A stretch of DNA of 64,000 nt. Source: Hymenobacter lapidiphilus. Its GTDB lineage: Bacteria > Bacteroidota > Bacteroidia > Cytophagales > Hymenobacteraceae. Below, one piece after another: positions 8,272 through 17,626 of the stretch. Numbering within the stretch: position 1 is the stretch's first letter; the number at the start of each line of letters is the position of its first letter. Below the pieces are notes generated by a model. The model did not search any database and had not been told where the DNA came from. It saw only the letters and a program-made list of their open reading frames with translations. The stretch covers positions 62,001-126,000 of the forward strand of contig NZ_QVLT01000007.1 in the NCBI RefSeq assembly GCF_003417065.2, written 5' to 3'. The position numbers and the translations under genes are program-made.

Positions 8272-11200
8272 CTACCGCAGCAACACTAACTTGCCCCAGT
8301 CCTTTTTGAAGGCTTTGTCGGCGGCGGTGGCACGCTGCCTAAACTCACCCGTGGGGTCATCGAGCACCACGCGGTAGAGGTAAGTACCGTTGGCCAGCCG
8401 GTCGCCGTAGGTGTCGGTGCCGTCCCAGTACTGCTCGGTCATGTTGTTACCGATGCGCAGCGGGCCCATATCCTCCATCATGATTTCCTTCACCACCCGG
8501 CCCGTCAGGCTCACAATCTGAATTTTCATGTTGCGCGGCAGCGTTTCGCCGGTAAGCGTGAAGACGAAGCGGGTTTTGCTGGTTACCGGGTTCGGGTACG
8601 GGAAGACGTTGGTGATGGACGAGCCCGACACGACCTCGAACGTGATGCGGTAGGGCTCGGTGCCGGCCGCGTTGCCGCTGCCGTCCTTGCCCTGTACTTC
8701 CAGCGTGTAGATGCCGTCGGTAAGCGGCTGGTTCTTGCCCGGCTCAAACACCAACCGGGCCAGGCCCTGAGCTGAATCGGCCTTGAAGGACGTGATGCTG
8801 ACCCCGTTCAGGTCGATGGCCTGGCCAGCCCCGCCGGGACGGGTGAGCACGAGCAGAAAATTGCCACGGCTGACAATCGGACGAAGCTTGTCGATGTCGC
8901 GCAGCTGCACACTGATGCTGGGTCGTGACGATACAATTTCGCCGTTCAACAGGTGGCGGCCATCGAAGGCCACGTCCAGTACCGGCGGCGTATCGTTGTT
9001 TATTACCTCAAAGGGAGCTAGCGTTAGCTCGTTGTTGAAGTATTGCTGCTCGGGCTGGCGGCGCGGGTTGAGCACTACCTGGCCCGAGAGCGTACCGTAG
9101 AGGCCCCGGGCGTCGAGCGTGACATTATAAGTCTGCTGGGTGTGAGCCAGCAGGGCCGCACCCTGAAGTGGGTAATACCGCTCGCGCGGAACCCCAGCCG
9201 TGCCCGAACGCAGCACGATATAGCCCACGAGTGGCGCTTTGAAGTCGAAGTCCGATACGTTCTGGAAAGTTACCGGCACCGTAACCGAGCCGGTTTTCTG
9301 GGCCTGCTCCGTCAGCTGAACGACCGTGAGGGGCGTGGCGCTGGGGCGGACCACACCTTCGGGCACGCCCTGGTAGGTTACCAACCACTGTTCCAACTGC
9401 GGTGTCTGACCGGAGCTATCGGCGGTGAATGTGGCCTGCAGCTGCAGGTAGCGATACAGCTTAGCCGATACGCTACTCAGCGCCAGCGTCCGGCTCGTGA
9501 CGTTGGGGTTGAGCACGATGGTGTTTTCCAGGCTATCGATGCCCAGCAGTTTCAGCGTGTAGCCAGTTCCCGATTCGGTGCGGACAGTGTGATAAAGCGT
9601 CTCCCACTGCCGGGCCGGGCCGATACGGGTTGAGGTAATCGTTCCCTGCCGGGTGTTCTCGTTGAAGCTCCACTGCCCACCGGGCACGGCTACTTCCACC
9701 CCACTCCGCTCGTCGCGGCGGAACTGCCCGGGGTGGCTCTGCGACCAACCGCCCTGGCTACGCCCTTTAATCACGCGGAACGAGCTAACGGCCCAATCAG
9801 GGCTTTCGTCACCTTGGGGGGCGTGCAGGCGCACCCGCCAGTACCATACCACACTATCGGGCTGGCCGGGCAAGGTGGGCAGCGCGGGCGTCCACTCGGG
9901 TACCATTACGGCATTCAGCCGCGCCTGCCGTAATGGGCTGGCGAAGGTTTGAGTGGTATCCAGTTCCAGGTCGTATTCGCGGCTGACGGTGGTAGGCACG
10001 TTGCTCTGGGCTACCAGCCGTACCTCATTTGAGCCCACAATGGCGAATTCGGGTGGGCTGAGCGTAGTCACGCCACCCGTCAGGAAGGTGTAGCTGAGCG
10101 TGGCGCGGTTATTTGTCTCGTCAAGTTCGGGAATGACATTATCGGGGTCGATATCAACCTGGAACGTATTCTGGCCAGCAATGCTGCCAGTGGCCGGGTT
10201 GGCCAGGGCCAGCGTGTAGGTAGTGTCCTTGCGGGCCTGGAGCACCACGAAGTTGAAGACACTGGTGCTGCTGCCCACCGTGCGGGTAACGCGGATCGGC
10301 AGCGAGCCAGTGGTGATTTTACCGGGGTTGCTCACGCCTAGCTTCAGCTCGAACGCGGCATTGGGCGTGGCTGGCACCACGGCCGGCGAAATTTGCAGGC
10401 GGCTGTCAGCCGTCTGGAAATCGGGGCGCTCAGGTGAGAACAGCCGCAAGGCCGGGTCGCCCTGCCAGATGGTGCTCATCAGGGAGGGCACGGCAAATTG
10501 CCCGGGCAGCAGCCTAGGCTGTAGGCGTCGGAACGCCTCGGCCTGTGCCTCTACTACCGGTTTACCGTACCACTGCGGGTCGGTGAGCAGCAGTTGGTAG
10601 GTCAGCTTATCTACCTGATCGATATTGGCCGCTACATCGAGCGAGGAGTTGCCCATGAAGCCCACACAGCCTTTATCAGGTGCCAGCATCCAGTCTTCGC
10701 CCATCGAGCCTTCGCCAGTGAAAGCATTGCCCGCCACGCAGCCGCTCATAAACATCACCGGATAACGACCCTTGTTGGCATACCCGCTGGCGGGGGCCAG
10801 AATGTTAGTGGGTGTCAGGTCGAAGTTGCGCAGGCTGCCGTGACCGAAGTAATGGATAATGGACACGCCTTCGTTCACCTGTGGCGCAATATCAACGACT
10901 ATGGGCTCAAAGCCTAGCCGCCCAATCCGGTCAATAAATCGCACTATACGTCCCCCAAAAAAGGGCTTCCGCATAATCTGGCCGTATTCTTCCAGGTACC
11001 TTTTAAACTCTTCGGGCTCGCCGGAATTTTGACCGCCAGCCAGCAACACCACATTGCGCCGCCAGGGCTCCAGGCCCAGAGCCTCATGCTCGCGCAGTTT
11101 GTTGAGGTAGCTTATAATCTGGTCGGGATTGTTGGCCGCCACGCGCCCGGTAGCCATCCGGCTGATATAGTCGCCATTGGTCCAGTCGGCGGTGAAGAAA

Positions 11201-12792
11201 ATATCGGATGCCCCGCGCGAGCTGGTGGGCACATAATCGGGCGTGCCTTCGTATTGAGCCGGTGTGGCCTGGCGATGGAACAGTCCTTTGTTGACACGCG
11301 TGCCGGTTTCATAGCCCTTGCCCAGCAGCAACAAGCTGCGCTTCGTGGCCGGGTTTTTCGTTAGCATCCATTGCGCAAACTGCCGGATGGCCAGCGCCGA
11401 CTTCTCGCCGTAGTGGAACTGGTCGTAGAGCTGCTCGGTACTTACTACCAGCGTATCGTGCCTGCCACCCGCCACCGAAGCGCGGTAGTTGGCATAGCTA
11501 CGCACGGCGTTACCCGTGGTGCCGTTGGTGGTGGGTTTCATCAGCCCCCGGGCACTCACTATCAGAAAATTGGCGGTGGTAGGCAGGGCCCGAAAGCGCA
11601 CTGGCTGCGCCGGCAACGGCGGCACCAAGGCGCGAGCCAAATCGTGCAGGCGCAACATCGGGGAGCGGACGGTGACGGCCGGGAATACGAACTGCGAAGT
11701 GCTACCCGCAGTCTGGGGTGAAATGCGCACTACGGCAGCGGGGTCAGTTACGTCGTAGCCTACCACGGTAGCGGGCAAGTTATCCAACTGATATGTAATC
11801 GGCTTAGCCAGCGTCGAATCGGGCAGAAAAGCTACCCCAACGTGGCCCACCACCCAGCGGCGGGTCTGCGGGTAGGTAACGCGCAAGTACCCTACGCGCA
11901 CGAAGTTATCTTTGGTATAGCCGGGCACCTGCGGGGCCGCTAATTTCACCTGCAGCTTACCATCGGCCCCAATGTCGGAAGCTCGCAGCAGGGTCCGAAA
12001 TGTTCTTTTCGCAAGACCGGCCAGGGGGAAAGAGCCCAGCTCGCGGGGGTTGCTGCCCGAGACGACTGATACGACAATCGTTCGGGTAATGAATCTAGTT
12101 CCTACCACTACTAACTCCAGGGACGGGTCGCCGACCACGGCGGCCAGCGAATCAAGCACATAGTTGCCCTCGCCAACCAGCCGTTGGCCTTGGTAACCGA
12201 TGTTTGTTGAGAGAAAGCCTTCACCCGACTCCATCCAGGGTTGGTACACCAGCTGTTCTTCGCTGATGCTTGACCAGGTAGCAGCTTGTATTTGCGTATC
12301 CTGCTTGAGCCAGTTGGCGTGCGGCGCGCCGGCCGCCAACTGGGGCTGGGCCATGCGCTTGCCCAAAGCGGTGGGCGACACGGTCAGGAAGTAAGCGGCG
12401 GTATCGGTGTATAGGCTGTAGAGGTTATGTACCTGATCTGCCGGGTCTTTGTACATGCCCCGGTCGAGCTGGCCATCGTTGCGCTGGCCAAAGAACTCGA
12501 CGAACGAGCTGGCATCGAGCGCCGTAGCGTTGCCGCCCACATGGATAGCTACCTCTTTGCCCCGCCGCCACAGCTGCAACCGCCGTGGATCGGCGCTGGT
12601 GATACCAGCGCGCTGTAGGTAGGGGTAGTCGAGGCGGTAGATACCATCCTTCACTACTTTAATCTTATAGTACGGCTGGCCAGGCGTTAGCCATTCGTTG
12701 CCATAAGGACCCGACTGGGCCTGAACGGCGGCTGTGCCCAACAGGCTCAGCAGCAGCACCAGCCACGCGGTTTTCAGGTAGTGTTGTTTCAT
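8272..12792 (-). CDS. porU: Type IX secretion system sortase PorU (peptidase C25 family)
   Basis: Cell-surface sortase that removes the C-terminal signal of type IX cargo and attaches the cargo to the surface. The 1506-residue protein has a signal peptide (start MKQHYLKTAWLV, ending near VQAQ), beta-rich N-terminal domains, and a gingipain-type C25 catalytic core. The catalytic His lies in IIHYFGHGS at about residue 648 and the catalytic Cys in FMSGCVAGN at about 683. CARDB-like and beta-sandwich regions follow. The C-terminus (YPNPVTSKTRFVFTLTG ... TYLYRVVL) is an FlgD-like/type IX C-terminal domain, as in known PorU. An ATG at 12849 is possible, but the start at 12792 gives a clean signal peptide. 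It lies 60 bases after porV on the same strand, an operon order known in Bacteroidota. Confidence 0.95.
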   Translation of the reverse strand: MKQHYLKTAWLVLLLSLLGTAAVQAQSGPYGNEWLTPGQPYYKIKVVKDGIYRLDYPYLQRAGITSADPRRLQLWRRGKEVAIHVGGNATALDASSFVEFFGQRNDGQLDRGMYKDPADQVHNLYSLYTDTAAYFLTVSPTALGKRMAQPQLAAGAPHANWLKQDTQIQAATWSSISEEQLVYQPWMESGEGFLSTNIGYQGQRLVGEGNYVLDSLAAVVGDPSLELVVVGTRFITRTIVVSVVSGSNPRELGSFPLAGLAKRTFRTLLRASDIGADGKLQVKLAAPQVPGYTKDNFVRVGYLRVTYPQTRRWVVGHVGVAFLPDSTLAKPITYQLDNLPATVVGYDVTDPAAVVRISPQTAGSTSQFVFPAVTVRSPMLRLHDLARALVPPLPAQPVRFRALPTTANFLIVSARGLMKPTTNGTTGNAVRSYANYRASVAGGRHDTLVVSTEQLYDQFHYGEKSALAIRQFAQWMLTKNPATKRSLLLLGKGYETGTRVNKGLFHRQATPAQYEGTPDYVPTSSRGASDIFFTADWTNGDYISRMATGRVAANNPDQIISYLNKLREHEALGLEPWRRNVVLLAGGQNSGEPEEFKRYLEEYGQIMRKPFFGGRIVRFIDRIGRLGFEPIVVDIAPQVNEGVSIIHYFGHGSLRNFDLTPTNILAPASGYANKGRYPVMFMSGCVAGNAFTGEGSMGEDWMLAPDKGCVGFMGNSSLDVAANIDQVDKLTYQLLLTDPQWYGKPVVEAQAEAFRRLQPRLLPGQFAVPSLMSTIWQGDPALRLFSPERPDFQTADSRLQISPAVVPATPNAAFELKLGVSNPGKITTGSLPIRVTRTVGSSTSVFNFVVLQARKDTTYTLALANPATGSIAGQNTFQVDIDPDNVIPELDETNNRATLSYTFLTGGVTTLSPPEFAIVGSNEVRLVAQSNVPTTVSREYDLELDTTQTFASPLRQARLNAVMVPEWTPALPTLPGQPDSVVWYWRVRLHAPQGDESPDWAVSSFRVIKGRSQGGWSQSHPGQFRRDERSGVEVAVPGGQWSFNENTRQGTITSTRIGPARQWETLYHTVRTESGTGYTLKLLGIDSLENTIVLNPNVTSRTLALSSVSAKLYRYLQLQATFTADSSGQTPQLEQWLVTYQGVPEGVVRPSATPLTVVQLTEQAQKTGSVTVPVTFQNVSDFDFKAPLVGYIVLRSGTAGVPRERYYPLQGAALLAHTQQTYNVTLDARGLYGTLSGQVVLNPRRQPEQQYFNNELTLAPFEVINNDTPPVLDVAFDGRHLLNGEIVSSRPSISVQLRDIDKLRPIVSRGNFLLVLTRPGGAGQAIDLNGVSITSFKADSAQGLARLVFEPGKNQPLTDGIYTLEVQGKDGSGNAAGTEPYRITFEVVSGSSITNVFPYPNPVTSKTRFVFTLTGETLPRNMKIQIVSLTGRVVKEIMMEDMGPLRIGNNMTEQYWDGTDTYGDRLANGTYLYRVVLDDPTGEFRQRATAADKAFKKDWGKLVLLR

Positions 12793-12852
12793 CGATATTC
12801 TGCTAGAAGGCGAATAGATAGCGTCCGGCGGGCTGAAGCACCGCATCAAAGC

Positions 12853-13950
12853 TTATTTCAGGCCGTAGCCCAGCGACACAATAATGGAGGTGGGCTGCGA
12901 GCGTTGGCCCAGTTTTTCCACGGCCAGCCGGGTCAGCGCCATGTCGAGGCGCAAACCGCTCAGGGCTACGCCCAGGCCCAGGCTGGGCTGCACTTTCCAG
13001 GTTTCGGAGCCCGTGAAGGACTGCACCTGCTGGGCGTTGCCCACGCCACCGCGCAGGTACACCAGGTTCTTGTAGCCCAGCTCCAGGCCGGCCCGCGGGT
13101 CGAGGTTCAACGCCTTGCTCGATACCAGCGTGTTGCGTTGCCCGTCGGTGCTCAGCTCCATATCGAGGGCGGCCAGGGCCGTGAACTCGCCGGGCAGCTT
13201 GATAAGGCGGCTGCCGCCGAATACGAAGAGCGGCAGCGTGATTTCGGTGCTGTTCTCGGGCATCTGGTCCAGCGCGTTGGCCGGTCCCTCGAACTGGTCG
13301 CGGTGAATGGTCCAGGCGTTGTAAGTGGTGGTAATGTCGCGGGCCATCAGGCCCAACTGCCAGCCGTTGCGGCGGTACTGCACGCCCGCATCGATACCGA
13401 AGCCGATGGCATCGGCAAACGAGCCGATGTTGCGGTAGATGACCTTGGCGTTGGCCCCCACCTGCAGGCCCTCAATGGAGCTTATTTGGCGGGCGTAGGA
13501 GAGCAGCAGCGCGTAATCGGCCACCGAGAAGTAGCGGATGTTATTGTAGTCGATGTAGCCGTACTCATTCACCAGGTTGCGGGTGTCGGCAATATCATCA
13601 ACCCCCAGCCGAATGAGGCTCACGCCCAAGGCACTCTTGTCGTCGAGCTTCATGCCGAAGCCGGCGTAATCGTTTTTCACGATGCCCGAGAACAGCTCGG
13701 AGTGCATCAGCACACCGTCGTACTTGTTCTTCTGGCTCACCAGACCGGCCGGGTTCCAGTAGCCGGCGGTGGCATCGTCGGCCAGGCTGACCTGCACTTT
13801 GCCCATGCCCAGCGCCCGACCACCCACGCCCACGTTCAGAAATTCGTTGCTGTATTTGGGCGTTTTGGTCTGGGCCAGCGCCGGCGACAGCATTACCAGG
13901 CTTAGGCCTGCACCCAGCAACAGGGCCTTATAAGAGGAGAAGTGGGGCAT
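12853..13950 (-). CDS. porV: Type IX secretion system outer-membrane protein PorV (LptO)
   Basis: Outer-membrane beta-barrel of the FadL-like fold that shuttles type IX cargo from the translocon to PorU. The 365-residue protein has a signal peptide (MPHFSSYKALLLGAGLSLVM, cleaved near PALAQ) followed by the PorV hallmark FLNVGVGGRALGMGKVQVSL and the NPAGL motif of this barrel family, and ends in an aromatic-poor terminal strand (IIVSLGYGLK). The chosen ATG at 13950 drops 19 residues of an upstream in-frame extension without signal character. Upstream lies TATCTTTG (minus strand, 14080-14073), a match to the Bacteroidota -7 box, giving a leader of about 115 bases. porU follows 60 bases downstream, so both are probably co-transcribed. 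Confidence 0.95.
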   Translation of the reverse strand: MPHFSSYKALLLGAGLSLVMLSPALAQTKTPKYSNEFLNVGVGGRALGMGKVQVSLADDATAGYWNPAGLVSQKNKYDGVLMHSELFSGIVKNDYAGFGMKLDDKSALGVSLIRLGVDDIADTRNLVNEYGYIDYNNIRYFSVADYALLLSYARQISSIEGLQVGANAKVIYRNIGSFADAIGFGIDAGVQYRRNGWQLGLMARDITTTYNAWTIHRDQFEGPANALDQMPENSTEITLPLFVFGGSRLIKLPGEFTALAALDMELSTDGQRNTLVSSKALNLDPRAGLELGYKNLVYLRGGVGNAQQVQSFTGSETWKVQPSLGLGVALSGLRLDMALTRLAVEKLGQRSQPTSIIVSLGYGLK

Positions 13951-14072
13951 AGAGAAGTAAGCCAGATTCGAGTCCGATAAAGGAAGAAAAGCACTGTTCG
14001 GCAGCAACGCAAGATACTTAGTAATAGTGCGTCTCGGATTGCCTTCCTCACTAAAAACCTAAAGTGCAGGCT

Positions 14073-14080
14073 CAAAGATA
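14073..14080 (-). promoter_or_regulatory. Candidate -7 box for porV-porU
   Basis: Minus-strand TATCTTTG fits TAnnTTTG. I see no TTG at the right upstream spacing, so the call rests on one box. Confidence 0.45.
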
Positions 14081-14158
14081 CGCTTCCAGTGCTTAGCTAC
14101 GGGGGTCTGCCGCCACCGGCAAACCAGAAAATCAGCGCAACCAAATATTTGTTTTAAC

Positions 14159-14195
14159 AGTACCTTGTGTTACATAGTACCTTTTACTATCTTTG
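14159..14195 (+). promoter_or_regulatory. Promoter and candidate PadR operator for padR-pspC
   Basis: TTG at 14165-14167 and TATCTTTG at 14188-14195 are 20 bases apart, matching the Bacteroidota promoter consensus. The direct repeat AGTACCTT occurs at 14159-14166 and 14176-14183; it covers the TTG box and the spacer, so a protein bound there would block the promoter. Autoregulation by the downstream PadR protein is an inference. Confidence 0.6.
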
Positions 14196-14227
14196 ACTCA
14201 TTCTTCACCCCCAATCTGTCTTCACTT

Positions 14228-14575
14228 ATGAAAGTCGAGAACACCCAAGTGCAGATGCGGAAGGGCATTCTGGAGTTCTGCATCCTCGAAATCATTGCCC
14301 GCGGCGAGGTCTACGCCTCCGATATGCTCGAAGAGCTGACGGCGGCCCGCATGCTGGTCGTGGAAGGAACGCTCTACCCACTGCTCACGCGCCTCAAAAA
14401 TGCGGGCCTGCTGGACTACACCTGGAAAGAATCCATGAGTGGCCCGCCCCGCAAGTACTACACGCTCACGGAGGTCGGGCAGGACTTTCTGCACCAACTG
14501 CGCCTGACCTGGGAAGAAGTCCAGGAGTCAGTCCGCATCATCAGCCAGAAACCCGGCTCCGCGCCTGCGCTCTAA
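14228..14575 (+). CDS. PadR family transcriptional regulator
   Basis: Small DNA-binding repressor of 115 residues with the PadR winged helix: GILEFCILEIIARGEVYASD (helix 1 region), then VVEGTLYPLLTRLKNAGLLDY (recognition helix and wing) and GPPRKYYTLTEVG. The ATG at 14228 is chosen because the region before it is promoter-like and the family starts MKVENTQVQMRKG; an upstream in-frame start at 14165 would overlap the promoter boxes. It is 50 bases upstream of the PspC gene on the same strand; this pair is widespread in Bacteroidota, where the regulator is thought to control its partner. A repeated AGTACCTT in the promoter is a plausible binding site. Confidence 0.92.
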   Translation: MKVENTQVQMRKGILEFCILEIIARGEVYASDMLEELTAARMLVVEGTLYPLLTRLKNAGLLDYTWKESMSGPPRKYYTLTEVGQDFLHQLRLTWEEVQESVRIISQKPGSAPAL

Positions 14576-14625
14576 GCGCCGCCTCCCTCCTCTACTCCTA
14601 TTGTTGACTTGTTGCAGCAACTACG

Positions 14626-17262
14626 ATGAAAAAGAACATCAGCATCAACCTCCAGGGCATGATCTTCCACATTGAGGAAGACGGTTACGAAGTGCTCAGC
14701 CGCTACCTGACCGAGGTGAAGGCCCACTTCAGCGGCTACCGCGGGCACGAGGAAATCGTGGCCGACATTGAGGGCCGTATCGCCGAGCTTTTCGCCGCCC
14801 GCATCACGCCGCTCAAGCAGGTAATAACCCTGGAAGACGTGGAAAGCATGACCGCCAAGATGGGCCGCGTGAGCGACTTCCAGCCCGCCGACGAGGCCGA
14901 CGACGACGAGCAGCTGCTGGCCTCGGCCGTAGCCAACGGCTCGGCCCAGGGCACCTACACCAGCAGCACCGGCGGCAGCACGACTACCGATGTGCCGCCT
15001 ACCACCGACGAGGCCGAAACGGGCACCAAGCGCCTGTACCGCGACATGGCCAACAGCAAAGTGGCGGGCGTGGCCGCTGGTATTGCCCGCTACTTCGCCG
15101 TCAATCCACTCTGGATCCGGCTGGGTTTCCTGGTCCTGGCGCTTATCAAGCCCATTTCCCGGGGCGTATTCGACTTCGATGATGAGTCCTTCCGCTTCGA
15201 AGGGTTCAGCCTGGGCGGTTTCGCGGTGCTGCTGTATGTGGTACTCTGGATTGCCCTGCCCAAGCGTCACGACGGCACGCCGGCCGATGAGGACCCGACC
15301 TTTAAGAAGCTCTACCGCGACACCGACAACGGCAAAGTGGGCGGCGTATCGGCCGGTCTGGCCGCTTACTTCCGGGTCGATGTGGTGCTGATCCGGATTC
15401 TGTTCCTGGTGGGTTTGTTTGCCGGGGGCTTCGCCTTTCCGCTCTACCTGGCCCTCTGGATTCTGCTGCCCGAGGCCAAAACGGCTTCCGACCGGCTCCG
15501 CATGCGCGGCTCGGCCGTTACGCTCTCGGCCCTCGACAGCAACCTGCGCGATAACCCGTATGCGGCTGGCTCCGAAGAAAGCACTCCTAACAACCGTCCT
15601 GTAGGCACGTTTCTGGAAGACTCGTTCAGCAACATCCGGCCGGTGCTCAACGGTATTGGCGGCATCATTCGGGCCATCGTGGGTGGCTTGCTCATCCTGA
15701 CCGGTTTCAGCTTGCTGCTGCCCATTATCCTGGGTCTGGGGGTTGGCCTGGGGATGACTACGGCCACCGATTGGGTTGATGTCGGCCCGCTGCAGCCCTT
15801 CCTGCTCTTCAACGATATTTCAGTGTGGGCCGTGCTGTCGTTCTTCCTGCTGGTGGGCATTCCGGCACTGGGGCTGCTGCTCACCGGAGTAAGCATGCTG
15901 CTGCGCCGTCCGGTACTGTCGCGGGCTGCCAACCTCACGCTGCTGGGTTTGTGGCTGCTGGGCATCGTAGGCAGCTCGATGGCGGGCATACGGGCCAGCC
16001 GCGAGTTTCAGCGCGAGTCGGAGGTTACGCAAACCGTGGCCCTCAATGGCCTGACCAGCTCCCGGCTGCTGCTGGAGCGCCGCCAGCTCGACAACGACCA
16101 GTGGGTAGGCCTGGACATGATTGGTATAGACAGCGCCCAGGCGCCCCGATTTGAGCGCATCATCTCCGCCAAAGGCTCGTCCGATTCACTGGCCCGCCGC
16201 ACGGCAGCTACGTCCACTACCCACAACCTGCGCGTCCTCAACGATTCGACCCTGAGTGTAGACGACCACTTCACGTACCAGCCCAAAGCCCGCCTGCGCG
16301 ACCAGCAGATGCGCCTGCGCCTGCTCATGCCCCGCGGCCGGACTTTCCGCATGACGGAATCTTTTTCCAACTGGCTTGATGCGGAAGATTATGTGGGCGG
16401 ACGCCAGCCATACAGGTCGGAGAATTTCGTGTACCGCATGAAGGGCAGCAAACTGGAATGCCTGACCTGCACCGATGCTGACCTGCGCGGCGGCAACGAG
16501 GACAATGCCGACGACGAAACCAGCGCCGACTACGACGAAGGCCGCGCCGATGCCAACATCAACCTCGACTTTGGCGGTGTAGACAGCTTCGACACGTCCG
16601 AGAGTGGCTACGGCGCAGGCCGGCGCAGCTACTCCGAGTCGGACTTCGACCACGTATCCGTGGCCGGGCCCTACCGGCTGGTGGTGCGCCCCGGCAGCAG
16701 CTACTCCATCAAAGCCGCCGGCTCCGATGAGGCCCTGCGCCAGCTGCTAGTGGAGCGCGACGGCAGCGAACTGGTTATCAAGCCCCGCAACCGCAGCGTG
16801 TTCCGGATGGGCGACTTTTCTTCCGAGGCCAGCCGCGTGCTGATAACCGTGGAGCTACCCGAGTTGAACCATCTCGAACTGGTGGGTGGGGCCCGCGCCC
16901 AGGTGGGCGGTTTCGGCACCGGCGACCTGAACGTAGAGCAGGCCGGCGGTTCGCAGCTGGCCCTCGACGGCAAGTTCGGCGAGCTGAATATGGACCTGGC
17001 CGGCGCCTGCCGGGCGGCGTTACGCGGCTCGGCCGACGAGCTGATAGTTGATGGGGCCGGTGCCTGCGAGGTAATTGCTTCCCGCTTCACCGCCCGCAAC
17101 GCCAACATCGATGTGGTGGGCGCCAGCAAAGTACGCCTGAACGTGACCGGGGAGCTACAGGCCGAGGCCACCGGCGCCAGCGTAATCGAGTACAGCGGCT
17201 CGCCCACCAATGTGCGCCGCAGCGCCGTGGGTGCCTCCAGCGTCCGGGCCGTGCGCGACTAG
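14626..17262 (+). CDS. PspC domain protein with C-terminal DUF2807 (GIN) domain
   Basis: Inner-membrane protein of the phage-shock PspC type, 878 residues, probably part of an envelope-stress response. Order: a helical cytosolic domain at 1-90 (EVLSRYLTEVKAHF ... IEGRIAELFAARI), two PspC domains at about 130-215 (KRLYRDMANSKVAGVAAGIA) and 225-285 (KKLYRDTDNGKVGGVSAGLA), further membrane segments near 340-455, and a beta-helical DUF2807 region at about 670-860 with repeated glycine/alanine-rich turns (VVGASKVRLN, ATGASVIEYS). An acidic patch near 620-640 precedes the last domain. The layout of two PspC units plus a GIN domain is known in Bacteroidota. It follows padR by 50 bases; the same promoter should serve both. 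The molecular role is not established for this subtype. Confidence 0.88.
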   Translation: MKKNISINLQGMIFHIEEDGYEVLSRYLTEVKAHFSGYRGHEEIVADIEGRIAELFAARITPLKQVITLEDVESMTAKMGRVSDFQPADEADDDEQLLASAVANGSAQGTYTSSTGGSTTTDVPPTTDEAETGTKRLYRDMANSKVAGVAAGIARYFAVNPLWIRLGFLVLALIKPISRGVFDFDDESFRFEGFSLGGFAVLLYVVLWIALPKRHDGTPADEDPTFKKLYRDTDNGKVGGVSAGLAAYFRVDVVLIRILFLVGLFAGGFAFPLYLALWILLPEAKTASDRLRMRGSAVTLSALDSNLRDNPYAAGSEESTPNNRPVGTFLEDSFSNIRPVLNGIGGIIRAIVGGLLILTGFSLLLPIILGLGVGLGMTTATDWVDVGPLQPFLLFNDISVWAVLSFFLLVGIPALGLLLTGVSMLLRRPVLSRAANLTLLGLWLLGIVGSSMAGIRASREFQRESEVTQTVALNGLTSSRLLLERRQLDNDQWVGLDMIGIDSAQAPRFERIISAKGSSDSLARRTAATSTTHNLRVLNDSTLSVDDHFTYQPKARLRDQQMRLRLLMPRGRTFRMTESFSNWLDAEDYVGGRQPYRSENFVYRMKGSKLECLTCTDADLRGGNEDNADDETSADYDEGRADANINLDFGGVDSFDTSESGYGAGRRSYSESDFDHVSVAGPYRLVVRPGSSYSIKAAGSDEALRQLLVERDGSELVIKPRNRSVFRMGDFSSEASRVLITVELPELNHLELVGGARAQVGGFGTGDLNVEQAGGSQLALDGKFGELNMDLAGACRAALRGSADELIVDGAGACEVIASRFTARNANIDVVGASKVRLNVTGELQAEATGASVIEYSGSPTNVRRSAVGASSVRAVRD

Positions 17263-17484
17263 GCGATTTTGCCAGCGGGGTACGACTACCCCGCTGGCCC
17301 TGCACGATGCTGGCTGCCGCACTTATTCTACTGTAACCCGTTGGCTTCTTAGCCGTTCTATATCCAAAACAGTAACCTTACACCGGGCCAAGCAACTATT
17401 GGCTCGGTTTTTATTTCAGCTTATTGCAGCGCCCACAAGGCGCCTTGGATAAGGGTCCGTATGTGAGTGAAAAAGTGCGACCCT

Positions 17485-17536
17485 AGAAAGCCCCGGCCTG
17501 TTTCCCTGCTGCAACAGGAGGGTTGGGGCTTTCTTA
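17485..17536 (+). terminator. Probable terminator of padR-pspC
   Basis: Arms AGAAAGCCCC (17485-17494) and GGGGCTTTCT (17525-17534), with an inner CCTGTT/AACAGG pairing. It is 220 bases beyond the pspC stop. Confidence 0.6.
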
Positions 17537-17556
17537 TTACCAGCCCGTAGCTAGCC

Positions 17557-17615
17557 CCGGCAAACGCATAAGCGGCCGGCTCCACCTTGGGGCCGGCCGT
17601 TTATGCGTTTGCCGG
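17557..17615. repeat. Near-perfect palindrome at the 3' end of the DUF4249 gene
   Basis: Arms 17557-17580 and 17592-17615 match at 23 of 24 positions (core CGGCCGGC). It ends 12 bases after the stop of the DUF4249 gene, so it may act as its terminator, but no U-tract is present. Confidence 0.8.
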
Positions 17616-17626
17616 AGAGCCGGTGG

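Larger units (their letters stand above)
17263..17626. other. Non-coding spacer with several hairpins
   Basis: About 360 bases between the convergent pspC and DUF4249 genes. It contains a weak hairpin near 17384-17411 (GCCAA/TTGGC followed by TCGGTTTTT), a terminator-like hairpin at 17485-17536 and a long palindrome at 17557-17615. I see no credible gene in it. Confidence 0.7.

Noticed and set aside
8272..12792. Start of porU at 12849
   Set aside because: The first 19 residues in that frame (MMRCFSPPDAIYSPSSRIS) lack signal character, whereas the ATG at 12792 begins a normal signal peptide.
12781..13905. Plus-strand open frame of 374 codons
   Set aside because: Antisense to porV, which has a signal peptide and family motifs.
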